A stretch of 64,000 nt of DNA from DATJLY01 sp963773665 (GTDB lineage: Bacteria > Pseudomonadota > Alphaproteobacteria > ATCC43930 > CGMCC-115725), in NCBI GenBank assembly GCA_963773665.1, contig CAVZBZ010000004.1, positions 434,001 to 498,000 on the forward strand. Direction: 5' to 3'. The notes beneath the pieces were generated by a model. The model was not told the DNA's origin and did not search any database. It worked only from the letters and a program-made list of their open reading frames with translations. Position 1 is the first letter of the stretch. Every line of letters begins with the position of its first letter. Positions 8,791-18,112 of this stretch are shown piece by piece. A program made the translations under genes and the position numbers.

Positions 8791-8812
8791 CCATTCTACC
8801 ATGCTAGAATGG
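8791..8812. promoter_or_regulatory. perfect 8-bp dyad in the persulfide dioxygenase/XRE divergent region
   Basis: CCATTCTA and TAGAATGG form an exact inverted repeat separated by six bases. It sits 28 bases upstream of the dioxygenase start and ends 5 bases before a small plus-strand ORF. The position and symmetry fit an operator for a dimeric regulator. It contains an ATTC...GAAT pair, which as I recall resembles sites of sulfide-sensing ArsR-type repressors, but the spacing here is 10 bases and no such regulator is in the window. Confidence 0.45.
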
Positions 8813-8817
8813 GGCCG

Positions 8818-8925
8818 ATGAGCGCTCCCCCTTCATTGCGCCGGATCGAGAAGGCGATGGACGAGGCGCGCGCCCGCGCGCTCCTCGAGGCGGGATTTTG
8901 CGGCCGGCGCAAGCCGCCCGCATGA
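8818..8925 (+). CDS. possible 35-aa leader ORF ahead of the XRE regulator
   Basis: A short ORF encoding MSAPPSLRRIEKAMDEARARALLEAGF and a basic tail. Its stop overlaps the XRE start in an ATGA junction, which is common between genuine coupled genes here. It has no recognised relatives by eye and no strong ribosome binding site. It could equally be an upstream ORF without a stable product. Confidence 0.3.
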   Translation: MSAPPSLRRIEKAMDEARARALLEAGFCGRRKPPA

Positions 8926-9323
8926 CGCCGTTCGGCGTACGCCTGCGCCAGCTCCGCGGCGAGCGCGGCATCGCCTTGAAGGACATGGCCGAGGCGCTGG
9001 GCGTCTCGGCAGCCTATCTCTCGGCCCTGGAGCATGGCAGGCGCGGCCGGCCGACCCATGCCATGGTGGTCGCGATCTGCGCCCAGCTCAACATCATCTG
9101 GGACGAGGCGGACGAGCTCATGCGCCTGGCGCGGCTGTCGCACCCGCGCGTCACGGTCGACACCGGCGGGCTTACCGCGGAGGCGACCGAGCTTGCCAAT
9201 CTGCTGGCTGAGCGCATCCGCAAGCTGCCGCCGGAGCGGATTTTGCGGCTTCTGGAGCTGGTCAAGACGGCGCCGGGCCCCAGGGCGCCGCGCCGCGCGG
9301 TGCGCCGGGTAACAAGGTCTTAA
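8922..9323 (+). CDS. XRE-family helix-turn-helix regulator
   Basis: A 133-residue protein with a Cro/CI-type helix-turn-helix at residues about 5-60 (FGVRLRQLRGERGIALKDMAEALGVSAAYLSALEHGRRGRPT). The C-terminal half is helical (LTAEATELANLLAERIRKLPPERILRLLELV) and ends in a basic tail. The ATG at 8922 is chosen because it overlaps the upstream ORF stop and begins directly before the domain; an ATG at 8898 is in frame. It is divergent from the persulfide dioxygenase fusion, which makes that gene a candidate target, although autoregulation alone is also possible. Confidence 0.82.
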   Translation: MTPFGVRLRQLRGERGIALKDMAEALGVSAAYLSALEHGRRGRPTHAMVVAICAQLNIIWDEADELMRLARLSHPRVTVDTGGLTAEATELANLLAERIRKLPPERILRLLELVKTAPGPRAPRRAVRRVTRS

Positions 9324-9372
9324 CTCTCTTGCGCGAGGCTGCGCGGAATTTTCCTCCGAGGAGCCGAGAGAC

Positions 9373-9561
9373 ATGGCGGACCCTCAACCGCACGTCTTGC
9401 ACCAGCGCGACCTGTCGCGCCTGCGCGTCCAGCAGATGAACCAGGCCGAGCGCGCCGAGCTGCTGCGCCGCTACAGCGATTTCGTCGATCATTTCCGCAT
9501 CGGCGAAGAGGAGCCGAAGCCGCGCACCGTGCGCAAATGGGTGCCGGGAGAGAGTTCCTGA
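9373..9561 (+). CDS. small conserved-looking hypothetical protein
   Basis: A 62-residue, charged, mainly helical protein beginning MADPQPHVLHQRDLSRLRVQQMNQAERAELLRRYSDFVDHF. No signal peptide, membrane segment or known motif is seen. A purine-rich stretch (GAGGAGCCGAGAG) just before the ATG is a good ribosome binding site, supporting translation. It lies between the XRE gene and the MFS gene on the same strand. Confidence 0.55.
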   Translation: MADPQPHVLHQRDLSRLRVQQMNQAERAELLRRYSDFVDHFRIGEEEPKPRTVRKWVPGESS

Positions 9562-9644
9562 GACGCACGATCCCGATTTAACGGAATCGCTGCCGCCACG
9601 CCCGCTCCGTGGTAGCTTCCCGCCCAACAAATAAGGGGGGAGAC

Positions 9645-11039
9645 ATGGCCACGCAGGAATCCGCGCGGACAGGCGGCGTCACGGCCGACGAGATCGCAGG
9701 CCGCATCGACCGCCTGCCGTTCCTGCCGTTCCATCTCCGCATCGCCAGCATCCTGGGCGCCGGAACGCTGTTCGATGCGTTCGATTCGCTCAGCATGGGC
9801 GCGGCGCTCACCATGATTATCGCCACCTTCAAGCTCGATTACCGCAGCGGCGGCACGCTCATCAGCGCGGCCTTCGGCGGCCAGTTCATCGGCGCCATCG
9901 CCTTCGGCTATATCGGCGAGCGGATCGGGCGCAAATGGGCCTTCATCATCGCGCTGTCGATCTTCGCCGTCTGCTCGGTCGGCGCGGCGCTCGCGCAAAG
10001 CGTCAATGAGATCATCCTCGCGCGCGTCATCCAGGGCGTCGGGCTCGGCGCCGAGGTTCCGGTCGCGGCGGCGCTCTTTGCCGAGTTCGTTCGCGGCAGC
10101 GCGCGCGGCCTCTTCCTCCTGATCTACGAGAGCGTCTTCACCTGGGGCATCTTCCTCGCGCCGGTGGTCGGGCTCGGCTGCTACACGGCGTTCGGTCCGG
10201 CGCTCGGCTGGCGCGTGCTGTTCGGGATCGGCGGCATTCCCCTGATCTTCGCCATCGTCGCCATCTTCAAGCTGCCGGAATCGGCGCGCTGGCTCGCCTC
10301 GAAGGGCCGGCTGGCCGAGGCCGATACGATCGTGCGCGAGATGGAGGATCAGGCGGCCGCCAAGGGCCGCACGCTGCCGCCCGCTCGGCCGGTCAAGATT
10401 GTGCACTACTCGACGAGCTTCACGGAACTGTTCAAGGGCATTTACGCACGCCGCACCTTCGTCGTGTGGACGCACTGGTTCTGCAGCTATTTCGTCTCGA
10501 ACGGGTTCCAGTCCTGGGCCGCGACGCTGTACATGAAGATCGGCGGGCTGCCGGTTCAGTACGCGCTGATGCTGACGATCATAACGAGCGCCTTGCAGCT
10601 CTGCGGCTCCTACACCTTGGCCTTCACGGTCAACCGGCTGGGGCGCGTGCCGTGGTTTGCGGGCTCTTTCCTCGTGGTGTGCGGCGGCGCCGTGCTCGGC
10701 GCGGTCCTGACCGGCCCCTTTGCGGTGCACGGCTGGCAGCCGCTCTTGCTGTGCGGCATCGTCATGACGGTCGGCAACATCAACGGGCTTGGCGTCTATG
10801 TCTATACGCCCGAGCTCTATCCGACGCGCATGCGGGCATGGGGCACGGCGATGGGCAGCAGCTTCAACCGCCTGGGCAGCTTCATCGCGCCCTCGCTCGT
10901 CGGATTCCTGCTGGCCGAGTACGGCAGCATCTCGATCGTCTTCGTGATGTTCTCGGTGGTGGCTCTCTTCGGCGCGGTGGTGATGTGGACGCTCGGCGAG
11001 GAGACGAAGCGCCGCACGCTCGAGGAATTGTCGCCCTGA
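9645..11039 (+). CDS. MFS transporter of the sugar-porter/metabolite:H+ type
   Basis: A 464-residue inner-membrane carrier with about twelve hydrophobic segments. It shows the loop motif GERIGRKWAF after helix 2, LPESARWL at the end of the first half, PELYPTRMRAWGTAMGSS in the second half, and a PETKGRTLEEL-like tail (GEETKRRTLEELSP). These are hallmarks of the Sugar_tr branch of MFS, which also carries aromatic and organic acids. The substrate is unknown. AAGGGGGGAGAC before the ATG at 9645 is a strong ribosome binding site. It converges with hslU, leaving only seven bases between them. Confidence 0.9.
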   Translation: MATQESARTGGVTADEIAGRIDRLPFLPFHLRIASILGAGTLFDAFDSLSMGAALTMIIATFKLDYRSGGTLISAAFGGQFIGAIAFGYIGERIGRKWAFIIALSIFAVCSVGAALAQSVNEIILARVIQGVGLGAEVPVAAALFAEFVRGSARGLFLLIYESVFTWGIFLAPVVGLGCYTAFGPALGWRVLFGIGGIPLIFAIVAIFKLPESARWLASKGRLAEADTIVREMEDQAAAKGRTLPPARPVKIVHYSTSFTELFKGIYARRTFVVWTHWFCSYFVSNGFQSWAATLYMKIGGLPVQYALMLTIITSALQLCGSYTLAFTVNRLGRVPWFAGSFLVVCGGAVLGAVLTGPFAVHGWQPLLLCGIVMTVGNINGLGVYVYTPELYPTRMRAWGTAMGSSFNRLGSFIAPSLVGFLLAEYGSISIVFVMFSVVALFGAVVMWTLGEETKRRTLEELSP

Positions 11040-11046
11040 AACGCGC

Positions 11047-12363
11047 CTACAGAATGAATTTCGACAAATCCGCGTTCTTGGCGAGCGTGCCGACGCGCTC
11101 GCGTACATAGGCGCGGTCGATCGTCACCTTGGTATCGGGCGGCTGGTCCGAGGCGGTGAAGCTCACCTCCTCCAAAAGCCGCTCGAGCACGGTGTGAAGC
11201 CGCCGCGCGCCGATATTCTCGATCGCGGTGTTGATCTCCTCGGCCAGGAGCGCCAGCTCGTCGATCGCGTCCTCGGTGAAGTCGAGCGCCACGCCCTCGG
11301 TCAGCAGCAGCGCGCGGTATTGTTTTATGAGGCTCGCCTCGGGTTCGGTGAGAATTCGGCGGAAATCGTCGCGCGTGAGCGGCTTCAGCTCGACCCGGAT
11401 GGGAAGCCGCCCCTGCAATTCCGGCAGGAGGTCCGAGGGCTTGGCGATATGGAAAGCGCCCGAGGCGATGAACAGGATGTGGTCGGTCTTGACCGCGCCG
11501 TGCTTGGTCGCGACCGTCGTGCCCTCGATGAGCGGCAGCAGGTCGCGCTGCACGCCCTCGCGCGACACATCGGCGCCGATGCGCTGCTCGCTCCGGCCGC
11601 AGATCTTGTCGATCTCGTCCAAAAACACGATGCCGTTCTGCTCGACCGAGGATATCGCCTCGCGCGTCACCTTCTCCTGATCCAAAAGCTTGTCGCACTC
11701 CTCCTGGATGAGGACGCGGTGGCTGTCGGAGACGGTCATGCGGCGCGGCTTGGTGCGGGTGCCGAACGCCTTGCCGAAAATGTCGCCGAGATTGACCATG
11801 CCCATCTGCGCGCCGGGCATGCCGGGAATGTCGAAGGTCGGCAGCTGCGGCCCCTGGTCCTGGACCTCGACCTCGATCTCGCGCTGGTCGAGCTCGCCCG
11901 TGCGCAGCATCTTGCGGAATTTCGTGCGCGTTTCGGCGCTGGCGTTGGCTCCCACCAGCACGTCGAGCACGCGCTCCTCGGCGCGCAGCTCGGCGCGCGC
12001 CGTCACTTCCTTGCGCAGGCGATCGCGCGTCATGCCGAGCGCGATCTCGACGAGGTCGCGCACGATCTGCTCGACGTCGCGCCCGACATAGCCGACTTCG
12101 GTGAACTTGGTCGCCTCGACCTTGATGAAGGGCGCCTGCGCCAGCTTCGCGAGGCGCCGCGCGATCTCGGTCTTGCCGATGCCGGTCGGCCCGATCATCA
12201 GGATGTTTTTGGGCAGCACTTCTTCGCGCAGCTCTTCGGGAAGCTGCTGGCGGCGCCAGCGGTTCCTGAGCGCGATCGCGACGGCGCGCTTGGCGTCGCC
12301 TTGGCCCACGATGTGGCGGTCGAGCTCGGAGACGATTTCGCGCGGGCTGAAGGACGAGGTCAT
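11047..12363 (-). CDS. hslU: HslU, ATPase subunit of the HslVU protease
   Basis: A 438-residue AAA+ unfoldase that feeds proteins to HslV. Walker A GPTGIGKT lies at residues 58-65, Walker B is in the GIVFLDEIDKI segment, and the family-specific intermediate domain (about 110-240) separates them. The C-terminal end is the conserved ...LAKNADLSKFIL that docks into HslV. The start overlaps the hslV stop (ATGA), the usual coupled arrangement. Confidence 0.97.
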   Translation of the reverse strand: MTSSFSPREIVSELDRHIVGQGDAKRAVAIALRNRWRRQQLPEELREEVLPKNILMIGPTGIGKTEIARRLAKLAQAPFIKVEATKFTEVGYVGRDVEQIVRDLVEIALGMTRDRLRKEVTARAELRAEERVLDVLVGANASAETRTKFRKMLRTGELDQREIEVEVQDQGPQLPTFDIPGMPGAQMGMVNLGDIFGKAFGTRTKPRRMTVSDSHRVLIQEECDKLLDQEKVTREAISSVEQNGIVFLDEIDKICGRSEQRIGADVSREGVQRDLLPLIEGTTVATKHGAVKTDHILFIASGAFHIAKPSDLLPELQGRLPIRVELKPLTRDDFRRILTEPEASLIKQYRALLLTEGVALDFTEDAIDELALLAEEINTAIENIGARRLHTVLERLLEEVSFTASDQPPDTKVTIDRAYVRERVGTLAKNADLSKFIL

Positions 12364-12893
12364 AGCGTTTCGATCAGGATCTGGTCGTTGGTGTAGATGC
12401 AGATCTTGGCGGCGATCGCCATCGCGCGCCGGGCGATCGCCTCGGCGTCGAGCGGCTGGTCGATGAGCGCGCGGGCCGCCGCCAGCGCAAAGGCGCCGCC
12501 GGAGCCGATGCCGATGAGCCCGTCCTCGGGCTCGAGCACGTCGCCGGTGCCGGACAGAACGAGCGAGACCTGCTTGTCCGCCACCGCCATCATCGCCTCG
12601 AGCCGGCGCAGGTAGCGGTCGGTGCGCCAGTCCTTGGCGAGTTCCACGCAGGCGCGGGCAAGCTGGTCGGGGTGCTGCTCGAGCTTCGTCTCGAGCCGCT
12701 CGAACAGCGCGAAGGCGTCGGCGGTCGCGCCGGCGAATCCGGCGATGACCCGGCCGTTGCCGAGGCGGCGCAGCTTGCGCGCGTTCGATTTGACGATGGT
12801 CTGGCCCATCGTCACCTGGCCGTCGCCGGCGATGACGATGCGCCCGTCCTTGCGCACGCTCAAGATGGTGGTGCCATGCCACGCTTCGGCCAT
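12360..12893 (-). CDS. hslV: HslV, threonine peptidase subunit of the HslVU protease
   Basis: A 177-residue proteasome-like peptidase. The sequence opens MAEAWHGTTILSVRKDG; removal of the short leader would expose the catalytic Thr in GTTILSV. The family segments VTMGQTIVKSNARKLR and GIGSGGAFALAAARAL are present. The ATG at 12893 gives the normal short pro-segment; an upstream in-frame extension has no homology. The next gene upstream on this strand is a trypsin-like protease, 61 bases away. Confidence 0.96.
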   Translation of the reverse strand: MAEAWHGTTILSVRKDGRIVIAGDGQVTMGQTIVKSNARKLRRLGNGRVIAGFAGATADAFALFERLETKLEQHPDQLARACVELAKDWRTDRYLRRLEAMMAVADKQVSLVLSGTGDVLEPEDGLIGIGSGGAFALAAARALIDQPLDAEAIARRAMAIAAKICIYTNDQILIETL

Positions 12894-12954
12894 GGCTGAA
12901 ATATGGTGGCGCGCGCCCTGCGCGTCCACCCGCCTGTCGCGCGGCCGGCGGGCG

Positions 12955-14001
12955 CTAGTCCCAGTAGTCGGACGCGGCGATGGCGAAATTGAGGTTTTGC
13001 GAGCCCGGCAGCGAGGCAAGCGTGGTGATGCCGAGAAGATTCCCGCGCTCGTCGAACAGCCCGCCGCCCGACGACCCCGGCGAGAGCGGCGCCGAGGTCT
13101 GGATCAGATTGTGGCCCTTGGCCGAGCGCAGGCCCGAGACCAGCCCCTCGGTCAGGGTGCGCTCGAGCGCGCGCGGCGCGCCCAGCGCGAAGACGTGCTC
13201 GCCGACCGCGATGTCGCCGAACGCGCGCACGCCCGCCACCGGGACGAGCGCCGCCCCCTCGCTCTCGAGGACGCAGCGGTCGGACGCGGCATCGGCCGCG
13301 ACCAGCTTCGCGTGGAAGATCACCTTGTCCTGCATCAGGACGATGAGCGGCCGGTGCTCCACGACATGGCAGTTGGTCAGGAGAAGATGCTCGGCAATGG
13401 CGATCGCCGAGCCTTGCAGGATGTCGCGCGCCCGCGCGTCGCCGACCGAGCGCGCGGCGCCGACGACGAACACCGAGCGCTCGAGCTTCTTGTAGAGCGC
13501 CTCGGCCGAAAGGGTGTCGCTGGCGACCCCGCCGGGGCGCCGCGGCAGCACAGTTGGCGGCGGCGGCAGGCGCACCACGGCCGCCTCCTCGATCGCCGCA
13601 TCCGGCTGCGTCATCGCCTTGGCGAGGCCCAGATTGCCGGCCAGCGCATCCTTGTCGGCAGACTCGGGCGGCGCTGGCTCGGCTGTGGCTTCCTTGCCGA
13701 GGCAGTCGTTGTAGGGTCCGATGCCGACGCGGCGCAAATAGGCGCAGTCCCGCGCGATGGCGCGGCTCTGGCCCTCCGAAAGCTGGGTGCGGTCCGGCGC
13801 CGGATGGGTCTTGAGCTGCGCCAATTGCGTGGCGACGCAGCCGTCGAACGGGCCGCCGCCCTTGGCCCGCGCGGCAAAGCACGCGGTGTTGATGGTGACA
13901 TTGTCCTCGTAGGAGAGGGAGGTCCGGTCCGGCTCGCCGGCATAGGCCGGAGCCGCGACACAAAATACGGCCAATGCCGCGATCCGCCACGCGCTGTTCA
14001 T
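12955..14001 (-). CDS. exported trypsin-like serine protease with N-terminal Cys-pair repeats
   Basis: A 348-residue protein with a signal peptide (MNSAWRIAALAVFCVAAPAYA). Residues 35-105 hold two copies of a motif with paired cysteines: C41...PFDGC55 and C86AYLRRVGIGPYNDC100, the second ending in GPYNDC. The C-terminal half (about 165-348) is a trypsin-like domain with TNCHVV (His212), AASDRC (Asp241) and SPGSSGGGLFD (Ser311), so the full triad is present. No PDZ domain is seen, unlike DegP. Periplasmic or cell-surface action is inferred. Confidence 0.85.
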   Translation of the reverse strand: MNSAWRIAALAVFCVAAPAYAGEPDRTSLSYEDNVTINTACFAARAKGGGPFDGCVATQLAQLKTHPAPDRTQLSEGQSRAIARDCAYLRRVGIGPYNDCLGKEATAEPAPPESADKDALAGNLGLAKAMTQPDAAIEEAAVVRLPPPPTVLPRRPGGVASDTLSAEALYKKLERSVFVVGAARSVGDARARDILQGSAIAIAEHLLLTNCHVVEHRPLIVLMQDKVIFHAKLVAADAASDRCVLESEGAALVPVAGVRAFGDIAVGEHVFALGAPRALERTLTEGLVSGLRSAKGHNLIQTSAPLSPGSSGGGLFDERGNLLGITTLASLPGSQNLNFAIAASDYWD

Positions 14002-14151
14002 GGCCGGTGATCCTGGCCCCTGGCGGTTGCCCGAGCGTTAAGCCGCTGTCCCACGGATGCCACAATCGCCGCGCCTTTTGCGAAAATGCCGGCGATTTGC
14101 TCCCGCGGCCGCGAACTGGTAAAGAGAATCGGCCTTGAAAGCGAGCGAGCG

Positions 14152-14382
14152 GTGCCCACCACTTTCAATTTCACGATCGTCCTCGAGCCGCAGCCTGAAG
14201 GCGGTTTCACCGTGCTCGTCCCGGCGCTTCCCGAAGTCGTCACCGAAGGCGACACGGAGAAGGAAGCGATCGAGATGGCGGAAGACGCGATCCGCGCCGT
14301 TCTTGCGTACCGCCGCGACCACGGGTTGCCAATCCCGGAGGATACTGTGCCCACCATTCGCAAGGTCACTGTGGCGGCATGA
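14152..14382 (+). CDS. hicB: HicB-family antitoxin
   Basis: A 76-residue HicB-type protein with the partial RNase H-like fold: FTIVLEPQPEGGFTVLVPALPEVVTEGDTEKEAIEMAEDAI. It would neutralise the HicA RNase and may repress the operon. The GTG at 14152 is chosen because the first conserved strand starts right after it; an ATG at 14086 would add 22 residues without family similarity. The stop overlaps hicA (ATGA). Confidence 0.87.
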   Translation: MPTTFNFTIVLEPQPEGGFTVLVPALPEVVTEGDTEKEAIEMAEDAIRAVLAYRRDHGLPIPEDTVPTIRKVTVAA

Positions 14383-14612
14383 GCGACCGCCTGCCTGCGC
14401 TGAGCGCGCGGCAGGTCATCGCGGCGCTGCAGCGAGCGGGTTTCGTGATCGACCGAATCTCGGGTAGCCATTACATCCTCGCGCGCGCGGGCGACCCGGC
14501 GCGTGCCGTGACCGTGCCGTACCACGGCGCTCGCAGCCTGAAACCCGGCACGCTGAGGAGCATCATCCGCCAAGCCGGGATGACGCCGGACGGCTTTCGG
14601 GAATTTCTCTAG
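14379..14612 (+). CDS. hicA: HicA-family mRNA interferase toxin
   Basis: A 77-residue double-stranded-RNA-binding-fold toxin. LSARQVIAALQRAGFVIDRISGSHYIL contains the catalytic His31 in the GSHYIL motif, and VTVPYHGARSLKPGTLRSIIRQAGMT is the standard C-terminal part. Family members cut mRNA during stress. The order is antitoxin first, which is less common for hic loci but known. It ends 47 bases before hisB on the same strand, so read-through into the histidine operon is possible. Confidence 0.9.
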   Translation: MSDRLPALSARQVIAALQRAGFVIDRISGSHYILARAGDPARAVTVPYHGARSLKPGTLRSIIRQAGMTPDGFREFL

Positions 14613-14659
14613 GCGTCTCTGCCGTTTGCCGCAGCGCCTGCGACTTGGTAAAAGGCGGT

Positions 14660-15280
14660 GTGGCGAAAGCGAAGGAAAAAGGCCGGACGGCGAGCGTCGA
14701 GCGCAAGACGCGCGAGACCGCGATCAGCGCCTCCGTCGATCTCGACGGCAGCGGCGCCTGCGACGTCGCGACCGGCATCGGCTTTCTCGACCACATGCTG
14801 CAGCAGCTCGCGCGCCACAGCCTGATCGACCTCACGGTCAAGGCGTCGGGCGACCTGCACATCGATTTCCATCACACCACCGAGGACACCGGCTATGCCG
14901 TCGGCGAAGCGGTGGCGAAGGCGCTTGGCGACCGGCGCGGCATCGCGCGCTGGGGCGACGCGCTCATCCCGATGGACGAGACCCTGACGCGCGTGGCGCT
15001 CGACATGTCGGCGCGCCCCTATCTCGTGTGGAAGGTGAATTTCTCGCGACCCAAACTCGGCGAGATGGACACGGAGCTGTTCAAGGAGTGGTTCCAGGCG
15101 TTCGCGCAATCGGCCGGCGTGACGCTCCATGTCGAGAATCTCTACGGCGAGAACAATCACCATATCGTCGAGTCCTGCTACAAGGGCCTGGCGCGCGCGC
15201 TGCGCCAGGCGGTGGCGATCGACCCGCGCCGCGCGGATGAGGTTCCCTCGACCAAAGGCGTGCTCGGCGGCAGCCTCTGA
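14660..15280 (+). CDS. hisB: imidazoleglycerol-phosphate dehydratase
   Basis: Converts imidazole-glycerol phosphate to imidazole-acetol phosphate in histidine synthesis. The metal-binding motifs are intact: GFLDHMLQQLARHS, HHTTEDTGYAVGEA and ENNHHIVESCYKGLARALRQAV. The protein has 206 residues with the GTG start at 14660, which follows AAAGGCGG; a TTG at 14645 is possible but has no ribosome binding site. It lacks the phosphatase domain found in enterobacterial HisB. It overlaps hisH (TGATG). Confidence 0.95.
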   Translation: MAKAKEKGRTASVERKTRETAISASVDLDGSGACDVATGIGFLDHMLQQLARHSLIDLTVKASGDLHIDFHHTTEDTGYAVGEAVAKALGDRRGIARWGDALIPMDETLTRVALDMSARPYLVWKVNFSRPKLGEMDTELFKEWFQAFAQSAGVTLHVENLYGENNHHIVESCYKGLARALRQAVAIDPRRADEVPSTKGVLGGSL

Positions 15281-15924
15281 TGGCGCTCATTGCCGTGATC
15301 GATTACGGCTCGGGCAATCTGCGCTCGGCCGCGAAAGCTTTCGAGCGCGCTGCACAAGAGCTCGGCCGGGACGACCGCATCGTCGTGACCGGCGATCCCG
15401 ATACCGTCGTGCGCGCCGACCGCATCGTGCTGCCGGGCGTGGGCGCGTTCGCCGATTGCCGCCGCGGTCTTGCCGCGATCTCCGGCATGGAAGTCGCGCT
15501 CGAGCAAGCGGTGCGCAAAAAAGGCCGGCCGTTTCTCGGCATCTGCGTCGGCATGCAGCTTCTCGCCACATGCGGGCGCGAGTTCGAGACGGTCGCGGGA
15601 CTGGGCTGGATCGAGGGCGAGGTGGTGCCGCTGCACCCGGCCGATCCGGATCTCAAAATCCCGCACATGGGCTGGAACGAGCTTTCGTTCGCCCGCGCGC
15701 ATCCGCTGTTCGACGGGCTTGCGGCCGGGACCCACGCCTATTTCGTGCACAGTTTCGGTTTTTCCCCGGCGCGCGCGGAGGATGTGGTGGCGACGGTCGA
15801 ATATGGCGGTGCGGTGATCGCCGCAGTGGCGCGCGGCAATGTCGCGGGCGTGCAGTTCCACCCCGAGAAGAGCCAGGCGGCGGGTCTGCGCGTCATCGCC
15901 AATTTTCTCGGCTGGCGCCCGTGA
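15280..15924 (+). CDS. hisH: imidazole glycerol phosphate synthase, glutamine amidotransferase subunit
   Basis: A 214-residue class I glutamine amidotransferase that supplies ammonia to HisF. The catalytic triad is visible: Cys89 in LGICVGMQLL, His194 and Glu196 in VQFHPEKS. The start overlaps the hisB stop and the stop overlaps the hisA GTG, so the four genes are translationally chained. Confidence 0.96.
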   Translation: MALIAVIDYGSGNLRSAAKAFERAAQELGRDDRIVVTGDPDTVVRADRIVLPGVGAFADCRRGLAAISGMEVALEQAVRKKGRPFLGICVGMQLLATCGREFETVAGLGWIEGEVVPLHPADPDLKIPHMGWNELSFARAHPLFDGLAAGTHAYFVHSFGFSPARAEDVVATVEYGGAVIAAVARGNVAGVQFHPEKSQAAGLRVIANFLGWRP

Positions 15925-16645
15925 TCCTCTATCCCGCGATCGACTTGAAGGACGGGCGCTGCGTCCGCCTGGTGCGCGGCGAGATGAGCGCCGCCACGAT
16001 CTTCAACGACGATCCGCCGGCCCAGGCGCAGAGCTTCGCCGCATCGGGCGCGCGCTGGCTCCATGTCGTCGATCTCGACGGCGCGTTCGCCGGCGAGGCG
16101 CGGAACGGCGCCGCAGTCGATGCCATCCTGCGCGCCACGTCGCTCAGCGTGCAGCTCGGCGGCGGCATCCGTTCCGAAAGCGCCATCTCCTTCTGGCTCG
16201 CGCGGGGTGCTGCGCGCGTCGTGCTCGGCACGGTGGCGCTCACCGATCCGGCGCTCGTCAAAGCCGCGTGCCGCGCCTGGCCCGGCCGCGTCGCGCTGGC
16301 GATCGACGCGAGGCAGGGCCGCGTCGCGGTCGAGGGCTGGGCGCGCACGTCCGATGTTTCCGCGCTCGATCTTGCGCTGGCCTTCGAGGATGCCGGCGCC
16401 GCCGCCATCGTCCACACCGACATCGACCGCGACGGCGCGCTCGAAGGCGCCAATGTCGAGGCGACGGCAGCGCTCGCGCGCCGCCTCAAAACGCCGGTGA
16501 TCGCCTCGGGCGGCATCTCGTCCGCGGCCGATATCGCCGCCCTGAAGGCGCACGAGAAGGACGGGATTTCCGGCGCGATCATCGGCCGCGCGCTCTATGA
16601 CGGGCGGATCGATCTCGCGCGCGCGCTGGCCTTGGCGGAGCAGCG

Positions 16646-16652
<7 letters not shown>
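15921..16652 (+). CDS. hisA: ProFAR isomerase (phosphoribosylformimino-5-aminoimidazole carboxamide ribotide isomerase)
   Basis: A 243-residue TIM-barrel isomerase of the histidine pathway. It begins at a GTG (ILYPAIDLKDGRCVRLVRGE), with the N-terminal catalytic Asp in PAIDLKDG and the second catalytic Asp in HTDIDRDGALEGANVE. Phosphate-binding turns LGGGIRS and ASGGISS are present. It overlaps hisH by four bases and hisF by seven. Confidence 0.96.
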
Positions 16653-17434
<782 letters not shown>

Positions 17435-17467
17435 GGGTAGTTGGACAAAGGCTAGAATGATCGTGCA

Positions 17468-18112
17468 ATGAACGCCGGAACCATCATATCAGCGTTCACC
17501 GAAGATCAGGTTGAGCGCCTGACTGGCATCACCAAGCGGCAGCTTGGGTATTGGGACAAGACTGATTTTTTCAAGCCCAGCTTCGGCGCGGAAGATCGGA
17601 GAATGCCGTTTAGCCGAATCTACTCGTTCAAGGACGTGGTAGCTCTTCGCGTCTTAGATGTTCTCCGAAATCAGTTTTCCGTCCCACTTCCGCACCTTCG
17701 CCAAGTATCCGAGCAGTTGAGCCACCTCGATGACGAGCGGTGGACCAAAACAACTCTCTATGTCTTGAACAAAAAGGTGGTGTTTTCTGACCCCGAAACG
17801 GGACAACCCCGCGAAATCCTGAGCGGGCAATTTGTCGTGGGGGTGGTGCTCGCCGAGGTCATGTCAGACACCAAGAGCGCCATTGAGAAATTGAACATGC
17901 GAGAGGAAAAGGAGATCGGGGCAATCACTCGCAATCGTCGAGTAGTGCGCAATGCCTCTGTGATCGCCGGCACGCGCATCCCGACAGCGGCTGTCAAGCA
18001 ATTCCACGATGCTGGTTATAGTGTCGCGCAGATCATTCAAGAATATCCCGATTTGACCGAGCAAGACGTAAAGGCAGCACTTGCTCACGAGGAGAAGCAC
18101 GCGGCGGCGTGA
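17468..18112 (+). CDS. MerR-like/DUF433 antitoxin
   Basis: A 214-residue protein with a MerR-like N-terminal helix-turn-helix (TEDQVERLTGITKRQLGYWDKTDFFKPSF, then SRIYSFKDVVALRVLDVL). The C-terminal DUF433-like domain contains VIAGTRIPTAAVKQFHDAGYSVAQIIQEYPDLTEQDVKAAL. DUF433 proteins are partners of PIN-like toxins. The gene uses visibly more A and T than the surrounding his genes. Its stop overlaps the toxin start. It probably represses its own promoter in the 33-base gap after hisF. Confidence 0.82.
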   Translation: MNAGTIISAFTEDQVERLTGITKRQLGYWDKTDFFKPSFGAEDRRMPFSRIYSFKDVVALRVLDVLRNQFSVPLPHLRQVSEQLSHLDDERWTKTTLYVLNKKVVFSDPETGQPREILSGQFVVGVVLAEVMSDTKSAIEKLNMREEKEIGAITRNRRVVRNASVIAGTRIPTAAVKQFHDAGYSVAQIIQEYPDLTEQDVKAALAHEEKHAAA

